DNA from: Cytophagaceae bacterium
Lineage (GTDB): Bacteria; Bacteroidota; Bacteroidia; Cytophagales; Spirosomataceae
Direction of reading: 5' to 3'
Length of the DNA: 64,000 bases
Assembly: GCA_005791165.1 (NCBI GenBank)
Contig: SXXW01000016.1
Span: 1-64,000, forward strand
The translations under genes and the position numbers were made by a program. The notes below the pieces were generated by a model. That model was not told where the DNA came from. It searched no databases and saw nothing but the letters and a program-made list of their open reading frames with translations. Positions 37,295 to 45,401 of this stretch are shown here, piece after piece. Numbering within the stretch: position 1 is the first letter of the stretch; each line of letters begins with the position of its first letter.

Positions 37295-37321
37295 AAAATC
37301 CACCCGTAAAGGTGGATTTTT
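37295..37321. terminator. Bidirectional terminator between convergent genes
   Basis: Stem AAAATCCACC / GGTGGATTTT with a 6-nt loop; A-run on the left and T-run on the right allow use from both strands. Confidence 0.85.
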
Positions 37322-37340
37322 AAATTTAGAACAAAGGAGA

Positions 37341-37883
37341 TTATTTTGAATAGTCAGAGAATGAATCACTCGCTGTTTTACCTCTCATTTCAATTTTAGG
37401 ATTGGTGATAGCGAAATCATCTAAGTTTTCAATGCTTCTATTGCCAATAGTAATTCGAATCACATTTTTTCCGGGTAATAGATCTTGAGCAGTTAAGAGA
37501 AAACTAAGCTTTGCGTTTTCATTACCGATCGGCGAATTGACAACTAAATCAGTAAGCCCTTTAACCTTAAAGAAAGAAAATTTAGTGGATGTTGCTAACG
37601 ACGGGAAGTATATGTTGGCATGAATCAATTTCCCATTCACATAAATCTCAGGAAGATCAAATGGGTTAATGTGGTGCACATCCATAGATGCTTGGGCAAA
37701 GGCAGCATCAGATTTTGCTTCATAATTAAATGTAAGTACACGAGTCGTCATCGGTTTACGTCCACTATCACCTAAATAAATGGTGTCCGCTGCGGCAGTT
37801 AATTTAATGGATGTATATTGAGCAGATAAGTTGATGGTGATACCCATGAGTAACATGGATAAAATAATGAAAGATTTTTTCAT
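37341..37883 (-). CDS. Secreted protein of unknown function (beta-rich)
   Basis: A 180-residue protein with signal peptide MKKSFIILSMLLMGITINLSAQ. The rest has alternating hydrophobic strands (SIKLTAAADTIYLG, RVLTFNYEA, EIYVNGKLIHANIYFP, KNVIRITIGN) that suggest a jelly-roll or galactose-binding-like fold, such as accessory domains of glycosidases. I recognise no family. It is monocistronic, with a shared terminator downstream, and divergent from the metalloprotease gene (239 nt apart). Confidence 0.6.
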   Translation of the reverse strand: MKKSFIILSMLLMGITINLSAQYTSIKLTAAADTIYLGDSGRKPMTTRVLTFNYEAKSDAAFAQASMDVHHINPFDLPEIYVNGKLIHANIYFPSLATSTKFSFFKVKGLTDLVVNSPIGNENAKLSFLLTAQDLLPGKNVIRITIGNRSIENLDDFAITNPKIEMRGKTASDSFSDYSK

Positions 37884-38122
37884 GATGATTTTTTAAAAGG
37901 TGATTGTTTTGAAAGCGTAAATATATCTGAATTTATAAAGTTTGTAAATTAAATTAAGATTAATTATTGTTCCAAAAACGGATAGGGGGACATGATTTCA
38001 TTTAAACTGAAGTGGATAAAACAAATTACACCAAATTGGGTTTTGAAAGTTAATATGCTGAAATTGAAAATATATTTCTGAAAACTCGCCATTAAATAAA
38101 CACTTTTACATCAGTATAACTC

Positions 38123-40609
38123 ATGAAAAACGTTAAAAGATTATTTTGGATTATTTCTTTATTGAGCGCCAACTACCTATCCATCGCTCAAACATCAAAA
38201 AGCCTTGTAAAGGATCCAGTCAAACCAGCGGAAGTCGTTGCTGAGAAAAAAGTAGAAAAAAAATCCAAGGATTACGATCAGTTGATTACCAAAGAAGCCA
38301 AATCGCAAAAAGGCGTTTTTTCAACGCATAAAGTAGGCGATAAATATTATTTTGAAATACCTAAAAAATACCTGGGTAAGGATATGTTGCTCGTTAGCAG
38401 AATTTCTAAAATTCCTAATGGATTAGGTGGTGGTTATTTTAATGCCGGTACTTCTACGAATGAGCAGTTGGTCGTTTGGGAAAAATTCCAAGAGAAAATA
38501 TTAATCAAAGTTAAATCCTATGCCGCGGTGGCCAATGATTCCTTGCCCATTAGTATTTCGGTGAAGGCAAATAATTATGAGCCCACCTTGTATGCCTTTG
38601 ATATAGAGACGTATAGCAAGGATTCCTCAAATGTGGTGATCGATGTAACTAAATTTTATACCAGTGACATACCGGCCATGAGTGGTTTGAATGCTTCCTT
38701 ACGAGAAGCGCACAAAGTGAAAGGCTTAGATCCGAGCCGTAGTTTCATTCATTCCGTGAAGTCATTTCCTTTGAACATTGAAGTGGTTCAGGATTTTACC
38801 TATTCGGCGTCTAAACCTTCATCGACAGCCTACACGGAGTCGATCAGTATTCAGATGAATCAATCCATGATTTTATTGCCTGAAAAGCCGATGAAGCCAC
38901 GTTTATTTGACCAGCGTGTTGGTTGGTTTACCCAAAAACAATACGACTATTCGAGTGAAGAGCTTAAGTCAGATCAAAAAACCTTCATCCGTAAATGGCG
39001 ATTAGAGCCTAAAGACATGGAGGCCTATAAAAGGGGGGAACTCGTAGAACCCATCAAACAAATTGTCTATTATTTAGATCCGGCTACTCCTGAGAAGTTG
39101 AGAAAGCATATCAAAAAGGGAGTGGAAAATTGGCAAAAGCCTTTTGAGCAAGCGGGCTTTAAAAATGCCATTATTTGCAAGGATGCCCCGACAAAAGAAC
39201 AGGATCCCGATTTTTCACCAGAGGATATTCGCTATTCAGTAATTCGTTATGTGGCCAGTACCACAAGAAATGCGATGGGGCCAAGTGTCAGTGATCCTAG
39301 AACGGGAGAAATTATTGAATCTGATATTATTTGGTACCATAATCATTTAAGGTCGTATCGCAATCGTTTTTTAGTGGAGACCGCTGCGTCTAATCCCAAA
39401 GCCAGGACGCTTGAAACGAGTGAAGAGGATATTGGTGAAATGATGGAAATGGTTATCTCGCATGAAGTAGGACATGCCTTGGGTTTTCCACATAATATGG
39501 GTGCCAGCAGTTCGTATGAGGTGGAAGATTATCGAAATGCGGAGTTTACCAAAACGCAGGGTATTTCGGCGACGATCATGGATTATGCTCGATTTAATTA
39601 CATAGCTCAACCAGAAGACAAGGGAGTTCGTTACATTCGGAAAATGGGTCCTTACGATGATTATGCGGTGAATTGGGGGTATCGAATATTGCCAAATTCC
39701 GTAAAACCTGAAGATGAGGTTACTACATTAAATCAGTGGATTGAAGCCAAAGCAGGAGATTTGAGATTTCGATTTGGAAATCAGGGGACGACTTTTGACC
39801 CAAGTTCACAGACAGAGGATATCGGCAATGACCCCGTTAGGGCGGGAAATTATGCCATGAAAAACTTGAAAGTCGTGGCTAAGAATTTGGCGGATTGGAC
39901 GAGCAAGAAGACCAATAATTACGATGATTTGATTGAGGTAAATGATGAATTATTGACAGCTTGGTTTCGCTATGTTGGACATGTAGTCACTAGCGTTGGC
40001 GGTTATTATGAACGGTATTCGAAGCCGAACCAACAGGTTGCTTCCTACATTGTAGTGCCTAAAGCGAAACAACAAATGGCCATGAAATGGTTGTTGGACC
40101 ATGCATTTTCGGACGTAGCTTGGTTGATCAATAAGGAAGTAGTTACGCATCAAATGATGGGATATAATGAAAAAATCAGAGGTTTACAGGTAACTCATTT
40201 AAACGATTTATTGAGTTTTGAAACCTTGGCCCGATTGGATAATAGTTCGCATTCAGAGGCTAATTATTATAAATCAGTGGAATTCTGTAAAGACTTACGG
40301 GTAGGTTTGTGGAGCGAGCTTGCGTCTGGAGCGAAGCCTGAGGTATTTAGAAGAAATTTACAAAAGGCATACATTGAGCGGATGAAGTATTTATTGACCG
40401 AACAAATGGTGCCTTCGCCGACCAACAGAGAATATTATTCAGTCGCGCAATCGGATGTCCGGTCGACTGTCCGTGGAGAATTAAAGGCATTGTTGGCCTC
40501 CATCAACCTGGCCAAAATCAAATTCAAGGATACTGAAACCATTTATCATTTGGAGGATTGCATCGATCGGATTCAAACTATTTTGTATCCTGGAAAGCAG
40601 CAGAAATAA
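38123..40609 (+). CDS. Exported zinc metalloprotease (DUF5117/DUF4953 type)
   Basis: An 828-residue secreted protein (signal peptide to about residue 22, LSIAQ). The zinc site is metzincin-like: His447-Glu448-x-x-His451-x-x-Gly-x-x-His457 in SHEVGHALGFPHNMG, with a Met-turn at IMDYARFNY. Upstream, about residues 90-250, is the DUF5117-type domain; KYYFEIPKKYLGKDMLLVSRI is typical. Downstream is the large helical DUF4953-type part. Such proteins are common in Bacteroidota and are probably periplasmic or surface proteases of unknown substrate. A basic, Lys-rich linker (VAEKKVEKKSKDYD) follows the signal. The gene is alone and ends at an imperfect terminator. Confidence 0.9.
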   Translation: MKNVKRLFWIISLLSANYLSIAQTSKSLVKDPVKPAEVVAEKKVEKKSKDYDQLITKEAKSQKGVFSTHKVGDKYYFEIPKKYLGKDMLLVSRISKIPNGLGGGYFNAGTSTNEQLVVWEKFQEKILIKVKSYAAVANDSLPISISVKANNYEPTLYAFDIETYSKDSSNVVIDVTKFYTSDIPAMSGLNASLREAHKVKGLDPSRSFIHSVKSFPLNIEVVQDFTYSASKPSSTAYTESISIQMNQSMILLPEKPMKPRLFDQRVGWFTQKQYDYSSEELKSDQKTFIRKWRLEPKDMEAYKRGELVEPIKQIVYYLDPATPEKLRKHIKKGVENWQKPFEQAGFKNAIICKDAPTKEQDPDFSPEDIRYSVIRYVASTTRNAMGPSVSDPRTGEIIESDIIWYHNHLRSYRNRFLVETAASNPKARTLETSEEDIGEMMEMVISHEVGHALGFPHNMGASSSYEVEDYRNAEFTKTQGISATIMDYARFNYIAQPEDKGVRYIRKMGPYDDYAVNWGYRILPNSVKPEDEVTTLNQWIEAKAGDLRFRFGNQGTTFDPSSQTEDIGNDPVRAGNYAMKNLKVVAKNLADWTSKKTNNYDDLIEVNDELLTAWFRYVGHVVTSVGGYYERYSKPNQQVASYIVVPKAKQQMAMKWLLDHAFSDVAWLINKEVVTHQMMGYNEKIRGLQVTHLNDLLSFETLARLDNSSHSEANYYKSVEFCKDLRVGLWSELASGAKPEVFRRNLQKAYIERMKYLLTEQMVPSPTNREYYSVAQSDVRSTVRGELKALLASINLAKIKFKDTETIYHLEDCIDRIQTILYPGKQQK

Positions 40610-40630
40610 TTATTTTCAACTGATTTAATT

Positions 40631-40671
40631 AAAAAAGGGGGGCGAAAATTGAATCATTTCGTCCCTTTTTA
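40631..40671 (+). terminator. Probable terminator after the metalloprotease
   Basis: Imperfect stem AAAAAGGG...CGAAA / TTTCGTCCCTTTTT with a T-rich end, 20 nt after the stop codon. The mismatches lower confidence. Confidence 0.6.
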
Positions 40672-40686
40672 TTTTCAACCTATTGA

Positions 40687-41403
40687 ATGAAAACAATCTG
40701 CATGCTCAATCGTTTTTTTATCATGCGATGGACTCTGGTTTTGTTTATAGGTTTTGTTCTTCTTTCCTGCCAGAAACCTTCAGAGTCTACACTGAAGCCT
40801 AAAGACGATTCCACCTCTATATCATGGTTGGCCCTAGGAGATTCCTACACCATAGGTCAGGGAGTCAATACACCAGAACGTTTTCCGGCGCAGACGCTCG
40901 ATTTGTTGAAATTGAGATCGATTAAAACGGCCCAACTAACCTATGTAGCTACAACGGGTTGGACTTCCGGTCAGCTTGATAAATCGATAAGCCAACAAAA
41001 TCTAGCTTTTTATGATTTTGTGACGGTGTTGATCGGTGTAAATGATCAGTTTCAAGGGATTGATACGAGCACCTATAGTAAGAATTTTAAATCGATTTTA
41101 AATCGGGCCATTCAGGCGACTCGGGGGGAAAGCCAACATGTGTTAGTCCTGTCTATTCCTGATTATAGCTTAAGCCCAGAAGGCAAAAAACTGGATACAA
41201 CTAAAATCAAAAGAGAAATCGACCTCTTCAATCGTTTAAATAAAAATCTAGCTAAAGACTTCAAATGCCAATACCTAGACATTACTGTATTGGGGAGAGA
41301 AGCTAAATCAAATCCCGCATGGGTTGCTAAGGATGGTTTGCATCCCTCAGCGGTGGCCTATAAAAAGTGGGCGGAACAAATTGGTCCACTTATTGTAAGG
41401 TAG
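40687..41403 (+). CDS. SGNH/GDSL esterase lipoprotein
   Basis: A 238-residue lipoprotein. The Met at residue 13 (40723; MRWTLVLFIGFVLLSC) gives a tighter lipoprotein signal than the first ATG. The catalytic Ser53 is in ALGDSYTIG, the oxyanion Asn in LIGVNDQF and Asp216/His219 in KDGLHPS, the order of SGNH esterases such as acyl- and acetyl-esterases. The mature domain is about 190 residues. Role: hydrolysis of an ester at the cell envelope. It starts 15 nt after the terminator hairpin, so its own promoter must lie within or before that hairpin. Confidence 0.85.
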   Translation: MKTICMLNRFFIMRWTLVLFIGFVLLSCQKPSESTLKPKDDSTSISWLALGDSYTIGQGVNTPERFPAQTLDLLKLRSIKTAQLTYVATTGWTSGQLDKSISQQNLAFYDFVTVLIGVNDQFQGIDTSTYSKNFKSILNRAIQATRGESQHVLVLSIPDYSLSPEGKKLDTTKIKREIDLFNRLNKNLAKDFKCQYLDITVLGREAKSNPAWVAKDGLHPSAVAYKKWAEQIGPLIVR

Positions 41404-41499
41404 GGCTCCTCTAAAATTTTTGAATAAAATCCGAATTTAAGTCAAAAAAATCTTTAATTCTGTTTCAACCCTAAGGATCTATCTTAAATGAAATCCATT

Positions 41500-41507
41500 T
41501 AAATTTG
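41500..41507 (+). promoter_or_regulatory. Candidate -7 box for the AraC-type gene
   Basis: TAAATTTG (TAnnTTTG) lies 30 nt before the TTG start codon at 41537. A TTG at -33 is not clear. Confidence 0.4.
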
Positions 41508-41536
41508 ACTACATTGTATTTAAATTAATTTGAAAT

Positions 41537-42727
41537 TTGGAAATTTTAGCGCCTGTATTTGGCATATTTACTTCTTTTATTCTGTTGTATTATTTGAGTT
41601 CTTTGAACAGATCCAATGTTTTTTTAGCGCTCTTTTTCCTTTGTTGCAACTTGGTCGTCTTCGTCTATTTTGGACTACATTATAGCAAAGTTGAGTTTTG
41701 GGAGGGTGTTTGTTTTGTTCATTTCTTGCCGCTCTCCTTTCTCTTAGGTCCATTATTATTTTTCTATGTCAAGTACTCCGTTTCAGAACACAAGGAGTTC
41801 CGACGAATAGACGCATTGCATCTACTTCCAGCGGCTTTTGTCGTGATGGTTTGTTGGCCCTTCACGAGTTTGCCCTTTGACGTTAAAACAAAAATGGCTC
41901 ATGAAATTGTGAACATAACGGAGGATTATCGTTTGAATTTCAATTGGCTGACCTTTGAGCAATTGTTATATGGACGTTCAATTCATTTGATTATATATGC
42001 ATTTTCTAGTGTCATATATTTCTTTTGGAATAAGAAGATTTTAATAAAAAAATATGGAATGATTCCGTCCAACCACTATGTGATTAAGCGTTGGTTTTTC
42101 ACCTTGGCATTTTTGCAAGTATTGATTGCCAGCATGAGTTTAGGGCATATGATTACGCTGTATACAAAGCCATTTGCATTTTTGGGTATTTCATCCATTG
42201 AACTATTTAGCGAAGAACATTTCTTCAGAATTTGTGGAGGAGGCTTTTTTATACAAAACTTCTTTTTGTTTCTTTTCCCCAAAATTCTCTATGGAAATAT
42301 TTCTTACAGAGAAGGAATGGAGGATGAAACAAATTTTAGAAAGATAAAATTAAGTCTTTCGAAACCTCTGAAAAGTGTCCTTGGTGAAATCGATTTTAAT
42401 TCAGTGATTTTGCCTTATCTAGCCGAATCACCTTTTGTAAAAAAAGATTTTACGTTGTCTCAAATGTCATTTGATCTTAAAATTCCTGAACGGGTATTGT
42501 CCAATTACTTCAACAAAGAATTGGAAAAAACTTTTGGCGAATGGAAAAATGACTTAAGGATTGAATATGCAAGCCAGTTGATACACGATGGAAACGCCAA
42601 GAAACTAACCATAGAAGCGATTTCCAATCTTTCCGGTTTTGTGTCTAGATCTAAATTTATAGACGCTTTCAAAGCCCGTAAGGGAGTGACTCCGTCTGTT
42701 TATATAAAAGAAAACAATTTTGACTGA
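41537..42727 (+). CDS. Membrane-anchored AraC-family transcription regulator (TTG start)
   Basis: A 396-residue protein whose N-terminal half (about residues 1-250) has roughly six or seven hydrophobic spans (VFLALFFLCCNLVVFVYF, FLPLSFLLGPLLFFY, LLPAAFVVMVCW, LIIYAFSSVIYFFW, WFFTLAFLQVLIASM) and whose C-terminal about 100 residues are an AraC HTH: LSQMSFDLKIPERVLSNYFN, then FGEWKNDLRIEYA, LTIEAISNLSGFVSRSKFI and KGVTPSVYIKE. This layout is common in Cytophagales: a membrane sensor with DNA-binding tail. The frame opens directly after a TGA at 41531, and no in-frame ATG precedes the first membrane spans, so TTG at 41537 is the likely start. Signal and targets are unknown. Confidence 0.85.
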   Translation: MEILAPVFGIFTSFILLYYLSSLNRSNVFLALFFLCCNLVVFVYFGLHYSKVEFWEGVCFVHFLPLSFLLGPLLFFYVKYSVSEHKEFRRIDALHLLPAAFVVMVCWPFTSLPFDVKTKMAHEIVNITEDYRLNFNWLTFEQLLYGRSIHLIIYAFSSVIYFFWNKKILIKKYGMIPSNHYVIKRWFFTLAFLQVLIASMSLGHMITLYTKPFAFLGISSIELFSEEHFFRICGGGFFIQNFFLFLFPKILYGNISYREGMEDETNFRKIKLSLSKPLKSVLGEIDFNSVILPYLAESPFVKKDFTLSQMSFDLKIPERVLSNYFNKELEKTFGEWKNDLRIEYASQLIHDGNAKKLTIEAISNLSGFVSRSKFIDAFKARKGVTPSVYIKENNFD

Positions 42728-42748
42728 GGCGATTAGCCTCAGTCAAAA
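42718..42748. terminator. Bidirectional hairpin between AraC-type and SnoaL-like genes
   Basis: Perfect 13-bp palindromic arms TTTTGACTGAGGC / GCCTCAGTCAAAA around GATTA. The stop codon of the regulator is inside the left arm. Both sides end in A/T runs, so either strand may use it. Confidence 0.75.
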
Positions 42749-42752
42749 GGTT

Positions 42753-43247
42753 TTATTTAGCGGCAGGTAATAAACCTAATTGTTGCATAAACACCATGTT
42801 ATCCATGAAGTCTTGCTCCTCCGCGATCTTGCCATCTTTCATTTTAACGATGGTCGTTCCGATTACGTCAACTGATTTTCCAGTAGCAGGAATACCAAAG
42901 AATGTTCCGGTATGTTTACCTTTAAATTGCCAGTATTTTACTAATTTATCTCCATCAGCAAAGATTTCCTTAATGATAAATTGGCGCTCAGAAAATCCTG
43001 TAACATAGTTATCATAATAGGCTTTGGCGTTAGCTTTCCCTTTAATCTCAGGCACTGTATGGAGAATAGCATCGTCCGTATAAGCGGAATCGAGGATATT
43101 AGTTCGACCTTCATTAATGGCCACTTCCCAAACACGAGAATAGTAAGTAATATTCTCTTTGCCTTTGGCGGCATTTTTGTCGTTTTCACTCGTGCAAGCC
43201 ATAACACTTGCAGCGAATAAAACAGTAAGAATGGATTTTTTGATCAT
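42753..43247 (-). CDS. SnoaL/NTF2-like lipoprotein
   Basis: 164 residues from MIKKSILTVLFAASVMAC (Cys18 lipobox); the longer frame from 43295 has no signal. The domain begins ITYYSRVWEVAINEGRTNILDSAYTDDAILHT and continues with GKHTGTFFGIPATGKSVDVIGTTIVKMKDGKIAEEQDFMD, the pattern of SnoaL-like polyketide-cyclase/ester-cyclase proteins (NTF2 fold). Such lipoproteins are frequent in Bacteroidota and bind or modify small hydrophobic molecules; the function here is unknown. The neighbouring AraC-type gene converges with it, and the two-domain NTF2-like protein at 43428 is divergent from it. Confidence 0.8.
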   Translation of the reverse strand: MIKKSILTVLFAASVMACTSENDKNAAKGKENITYYSRVWEVAINEGRTNILDSAYTDDAILHTVPEIKGKANAKAYYDNYVTGFSERQFIIKEIFADGDKLVKYWQFKGKHTGTFFGIPATGKSVDVIGTTIVKMKDGKIAEEQDFMDNMVFMQQLGLLPAAK

Positions 43248-43427
43248 TGTATAATATTTTAAGTTTGCCAAATCTATCAAAACATGGCTATTCAATCAAT
43301 GTTCAAAACCTGCAAAAATGTTCCCAAAAGCATAAAAAGGAACAAGTTGGAACGACGTTTTGTCATATTCATTTGCCTATTTTTTTAATTTGTTGTTCAT
43401 TTTAAATATTAATCAAAACATTCTTTC

Positions 43428-44336
43428 ATGAAAAAAATTATTCTTTTAGGTGCATTCATTGCATCTACCCTTACGCTTTCAGCTCAAACAGCTGGAAAGA
43501 TCTTTTCAGGTCCAAGTGCTGGGAAAGCATTCCAATTAGGTTCTGAAAAATCTAGTCAAGTTGTATTGGATGCTGTTAAGGCTTATAACTCAAATAGTTC
43601 TGCAGCTGAGATGGCTTTGTGGACTGAAGAAATGCAGAAAATGGGTGGAGACTTCAACCGTAAATGGCATTCATCTATGAAATCATTAAATGATGTGCCT
43701 ATATCCATTCTTCCTATTAAAGTGCAGGGTTCTACGGACGAAATTGTGATGTTACAATCTGTTGAGGACCGAGTTGCCAATGACGGGTCTAAGCAAAAAA
43801 TGAATTTGTTTGAATTGTTTACAGTGAATAAAGCTGGGAAAATCAGTGATTTTCAACAATATTCAACTATCCCTTCTACCAATGAATTTGGTAAAACTTC
43901 TGGTGGTAAAATGATTACCGCTAATCCAGCAGATGAAAATAATGGTAGATCATTCCAATTTTCAAACCGTGGAGAAATTGCTGCCATAGAGCAATGGGTG
44001 AAGGCTTACAACGCGATGGATGCAGCTGGAGTTTATGAGGAGGTTGCTGACGAAATAAAGACGGTCGATTTTGAAGGGAAAAAAGCTGTGTTAAAAAAGA
44101 GTGATTGGCCTACATATTTTGCTATGTTCAAATCATTGGAATGGAAACCGGACATGATCCTTCCTTTTAAAATCACAAATACGGATCCTGTTTCAGGTAT
44201 TTTGGTTTCTTCAACTGAAAAGCGTGTATTGAAAGACGGAACCGTTTGGGAGAAGCAAATGATCGAATTTTTCACCTTTAATTTAGATGGAAAAATTAGT
44301 AAGGCTGAGCAATATGCTCGTCCTATCGTAAAATAA
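43428..44336 (+). CDS. Exported protein with two tandem NTF2-like domains
   Basis: A 302-residue secreted protein (signal peptide MKKIILLGAFIASTLTLSAQ). It is an internal duplication: residues about 40-145 (VVLDAVKAYNSN ... EDRVANDGSKQKMNLFELFTVNKAGKISDFQQYS) and about 180-300 (AIEQWVKAYNAM ... EKRVLKDGTVWEKQMIEFFTFNLDGKISKAEQYA) share the VKAYN, V-KDG, F-F-N-GKIS and Q-Y pattern. Each half looks like an NTF2/SnoaL-type fold. No catalytic residues are obvious. Divergent from the SnoaL-like lipoprotein, which suggests a related role. Ends at a good terminator. Confidence 0.75.
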   Translation: MKKIILLGAFIASTLTLSAQTAGKIFSGPSAGKAFQLGSEKSSQVVLDAVKAYNSNSSAAEMALWTEEMQKMGGDFNRKWHSSMKSLNDVPISILPIKVQGSTDEIVMLQSVEDRVANDGSKQKMNLFELFTVNKAGKISDFQQYSTIPSTNEFGKTSGGKMITANPADENNGRSFQFSNRGEIAAIEQWVKAYNAMDAAGVYEEVADEIKTVDFEGKKAVLKKSDWPTYFAMFKSLEWKPDMILPFKITNTDPVSGILVSSTEKRVLKDGTVWEKQMIEFFTFNLDGKISKAEQYARPIVK

Positions 44337-44355
44337 ATTTCCTAGTAAAAATTTT

Positions 44356-44399
44356 AAGCCTAAGCATTGACTTTCTGAGTTTTTGCTTAGGCTTTTTTA
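44356..44399 (+). terminator. Terminator after the two-domain NTF2-like gene
   Basis: 11-bp stem AAGCCTAAGCA / TGCTTAGGCTT with a 17-nt loop and a six-T tail. Confidence 0.88.
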
Positions 44400-44431
44400 T
44401 TCTTTTTGATTTCCAATATGGAATATCAGTT

Positions 44432-45100
44432 TTACCAAAATCTTTCATTGGCAGAATTAACAATGGAATCAAATTCACTCTGACTAATGTAAATAGGAAT
44501 ATATGTGCCATTCAACATTTTAATGTTTCTAAAGAAAGACCTTAAGTGGTTACGACTACCTTTATTTAAAAAATCATACACTATTCGAACATCTTGGTTG
44601 TTGGTCACTGCCAGGGAGCTATTTAAATCACTAATATCAAGTTCTTCGATTAATGCGCCAACTTGATATGCGGATAAAAGACTGATATTTCCTTGATCTA
44701 TTAATTTTGTATATAATTCTTGTAAGGCCGAATTCTTGAAAATTCCCCTTGGGTTAACATCAATTGGATCGACTAAATCATATTTCTTGATAATGGTCAA
44801 CATGGATTCCATATGACTCAATTCACTGTTTGGTACATTTTGAAATACAGTTACCCCGTATTTGTCGAACATCGTTTTATACACATCGTATGCCAATTTT
44901 TCTTCCTCCCGAATAAAAAGTATACGTGCCAATTCGGCTTCTTCTAAGGGCTCTTTCGGTAAAAGGGTTACCGATTGTTGAATAGATGCCAAACTTGCCG
45001 TCATGCTTACGGTGGCATTCTCAACTGGATTTGCCTTTTGGCAAGCAAATGCAATCATTGCAAATGAGAAAATAATGATTGTTACGACTACTTTTTTCAT
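44432..45100 (-). CDS. DUF2202 ferritin-like lipoprotein
   Basis: 222 residues from MKKVVVTIIIFSFAMIAFAC (Cys20); the longer frame to 45208 has no good signal. The helical domain opens LARILFIREEEKLAYDVYKTM and continues NVPNSELSHMESMLTIIKKYDL, the Glu-Glu ... Glu-x-x-His text of DUF2202/ferritin-like four-helix bundles that may bind two metals, and further conserved SLLSAYQVGALIEELDISDL. Family function is uncharacterised; a metal or redox role at the envelope is inferred. It is separated from the next gene by about 300 nt. Confidence 0.82.
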   Translation of the reverse strand: MKKVVVTIIIFSFAMIAFACQKANPVENATVSMTASLASIQQSVTLLPKEPLEEAELARILFIREEEKLAYDVYKTMFDKYGVTVFQNVPNSELSHMESMLTIIKKYDLVDPIDVNPRGIFKNSALQELYTKLIDQGNISLLSAYQVGALIEELDISDLNSSLAVTNNQDVRIVYDFLNKGSRNHLRSFFRNIKMLNGTYIPIYISQSEFDSIVNSANERFW

Positions 45101-45401
45101 GATATTTTTTGTTTGTTTAACAAAGGTCAATTTAAAAGTAGGGGCATTATATGACTTACAACACGAATCACTTTTCATGTTTTTAATCAGGTAAAATCTG
45201 ATTTCCAATATCTATTTAATGTAAGGATGTTTTCAAATGCCTTATTAAATTCAATGGCTTTTGACTTGCAGTAAAATTGTTTTATTTTAACTAAAATAAA
45301 TGCTAAATTCGAATGCTAAGTTTGCTTTGCGTTCTGAACAATTAAAACCTTTTTGAACGCAAACATGAGTAGCTTAAAAAATGAAAATTTAGATCAATCG
45401 T
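45101..45401. other. Divergent intergenic region
   Basis: About 300 nt between the DUF2202 start and the FAD oxidoreductase start. It is AT-rich and contains one TAnnTTTG box (45317-45324). I see no other gene or repeat. Confidence 0.5.
45317..45324 (+). promoter_or_regulatory. Candidate -7 box for the FAD oxidoreductase/GH78 unit
   Basis: TAAGTTTG (TAnnTTTG), 77 nt before the start codon at 45402. No TTG at the expected -33 distance. Confidence 0.35.
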
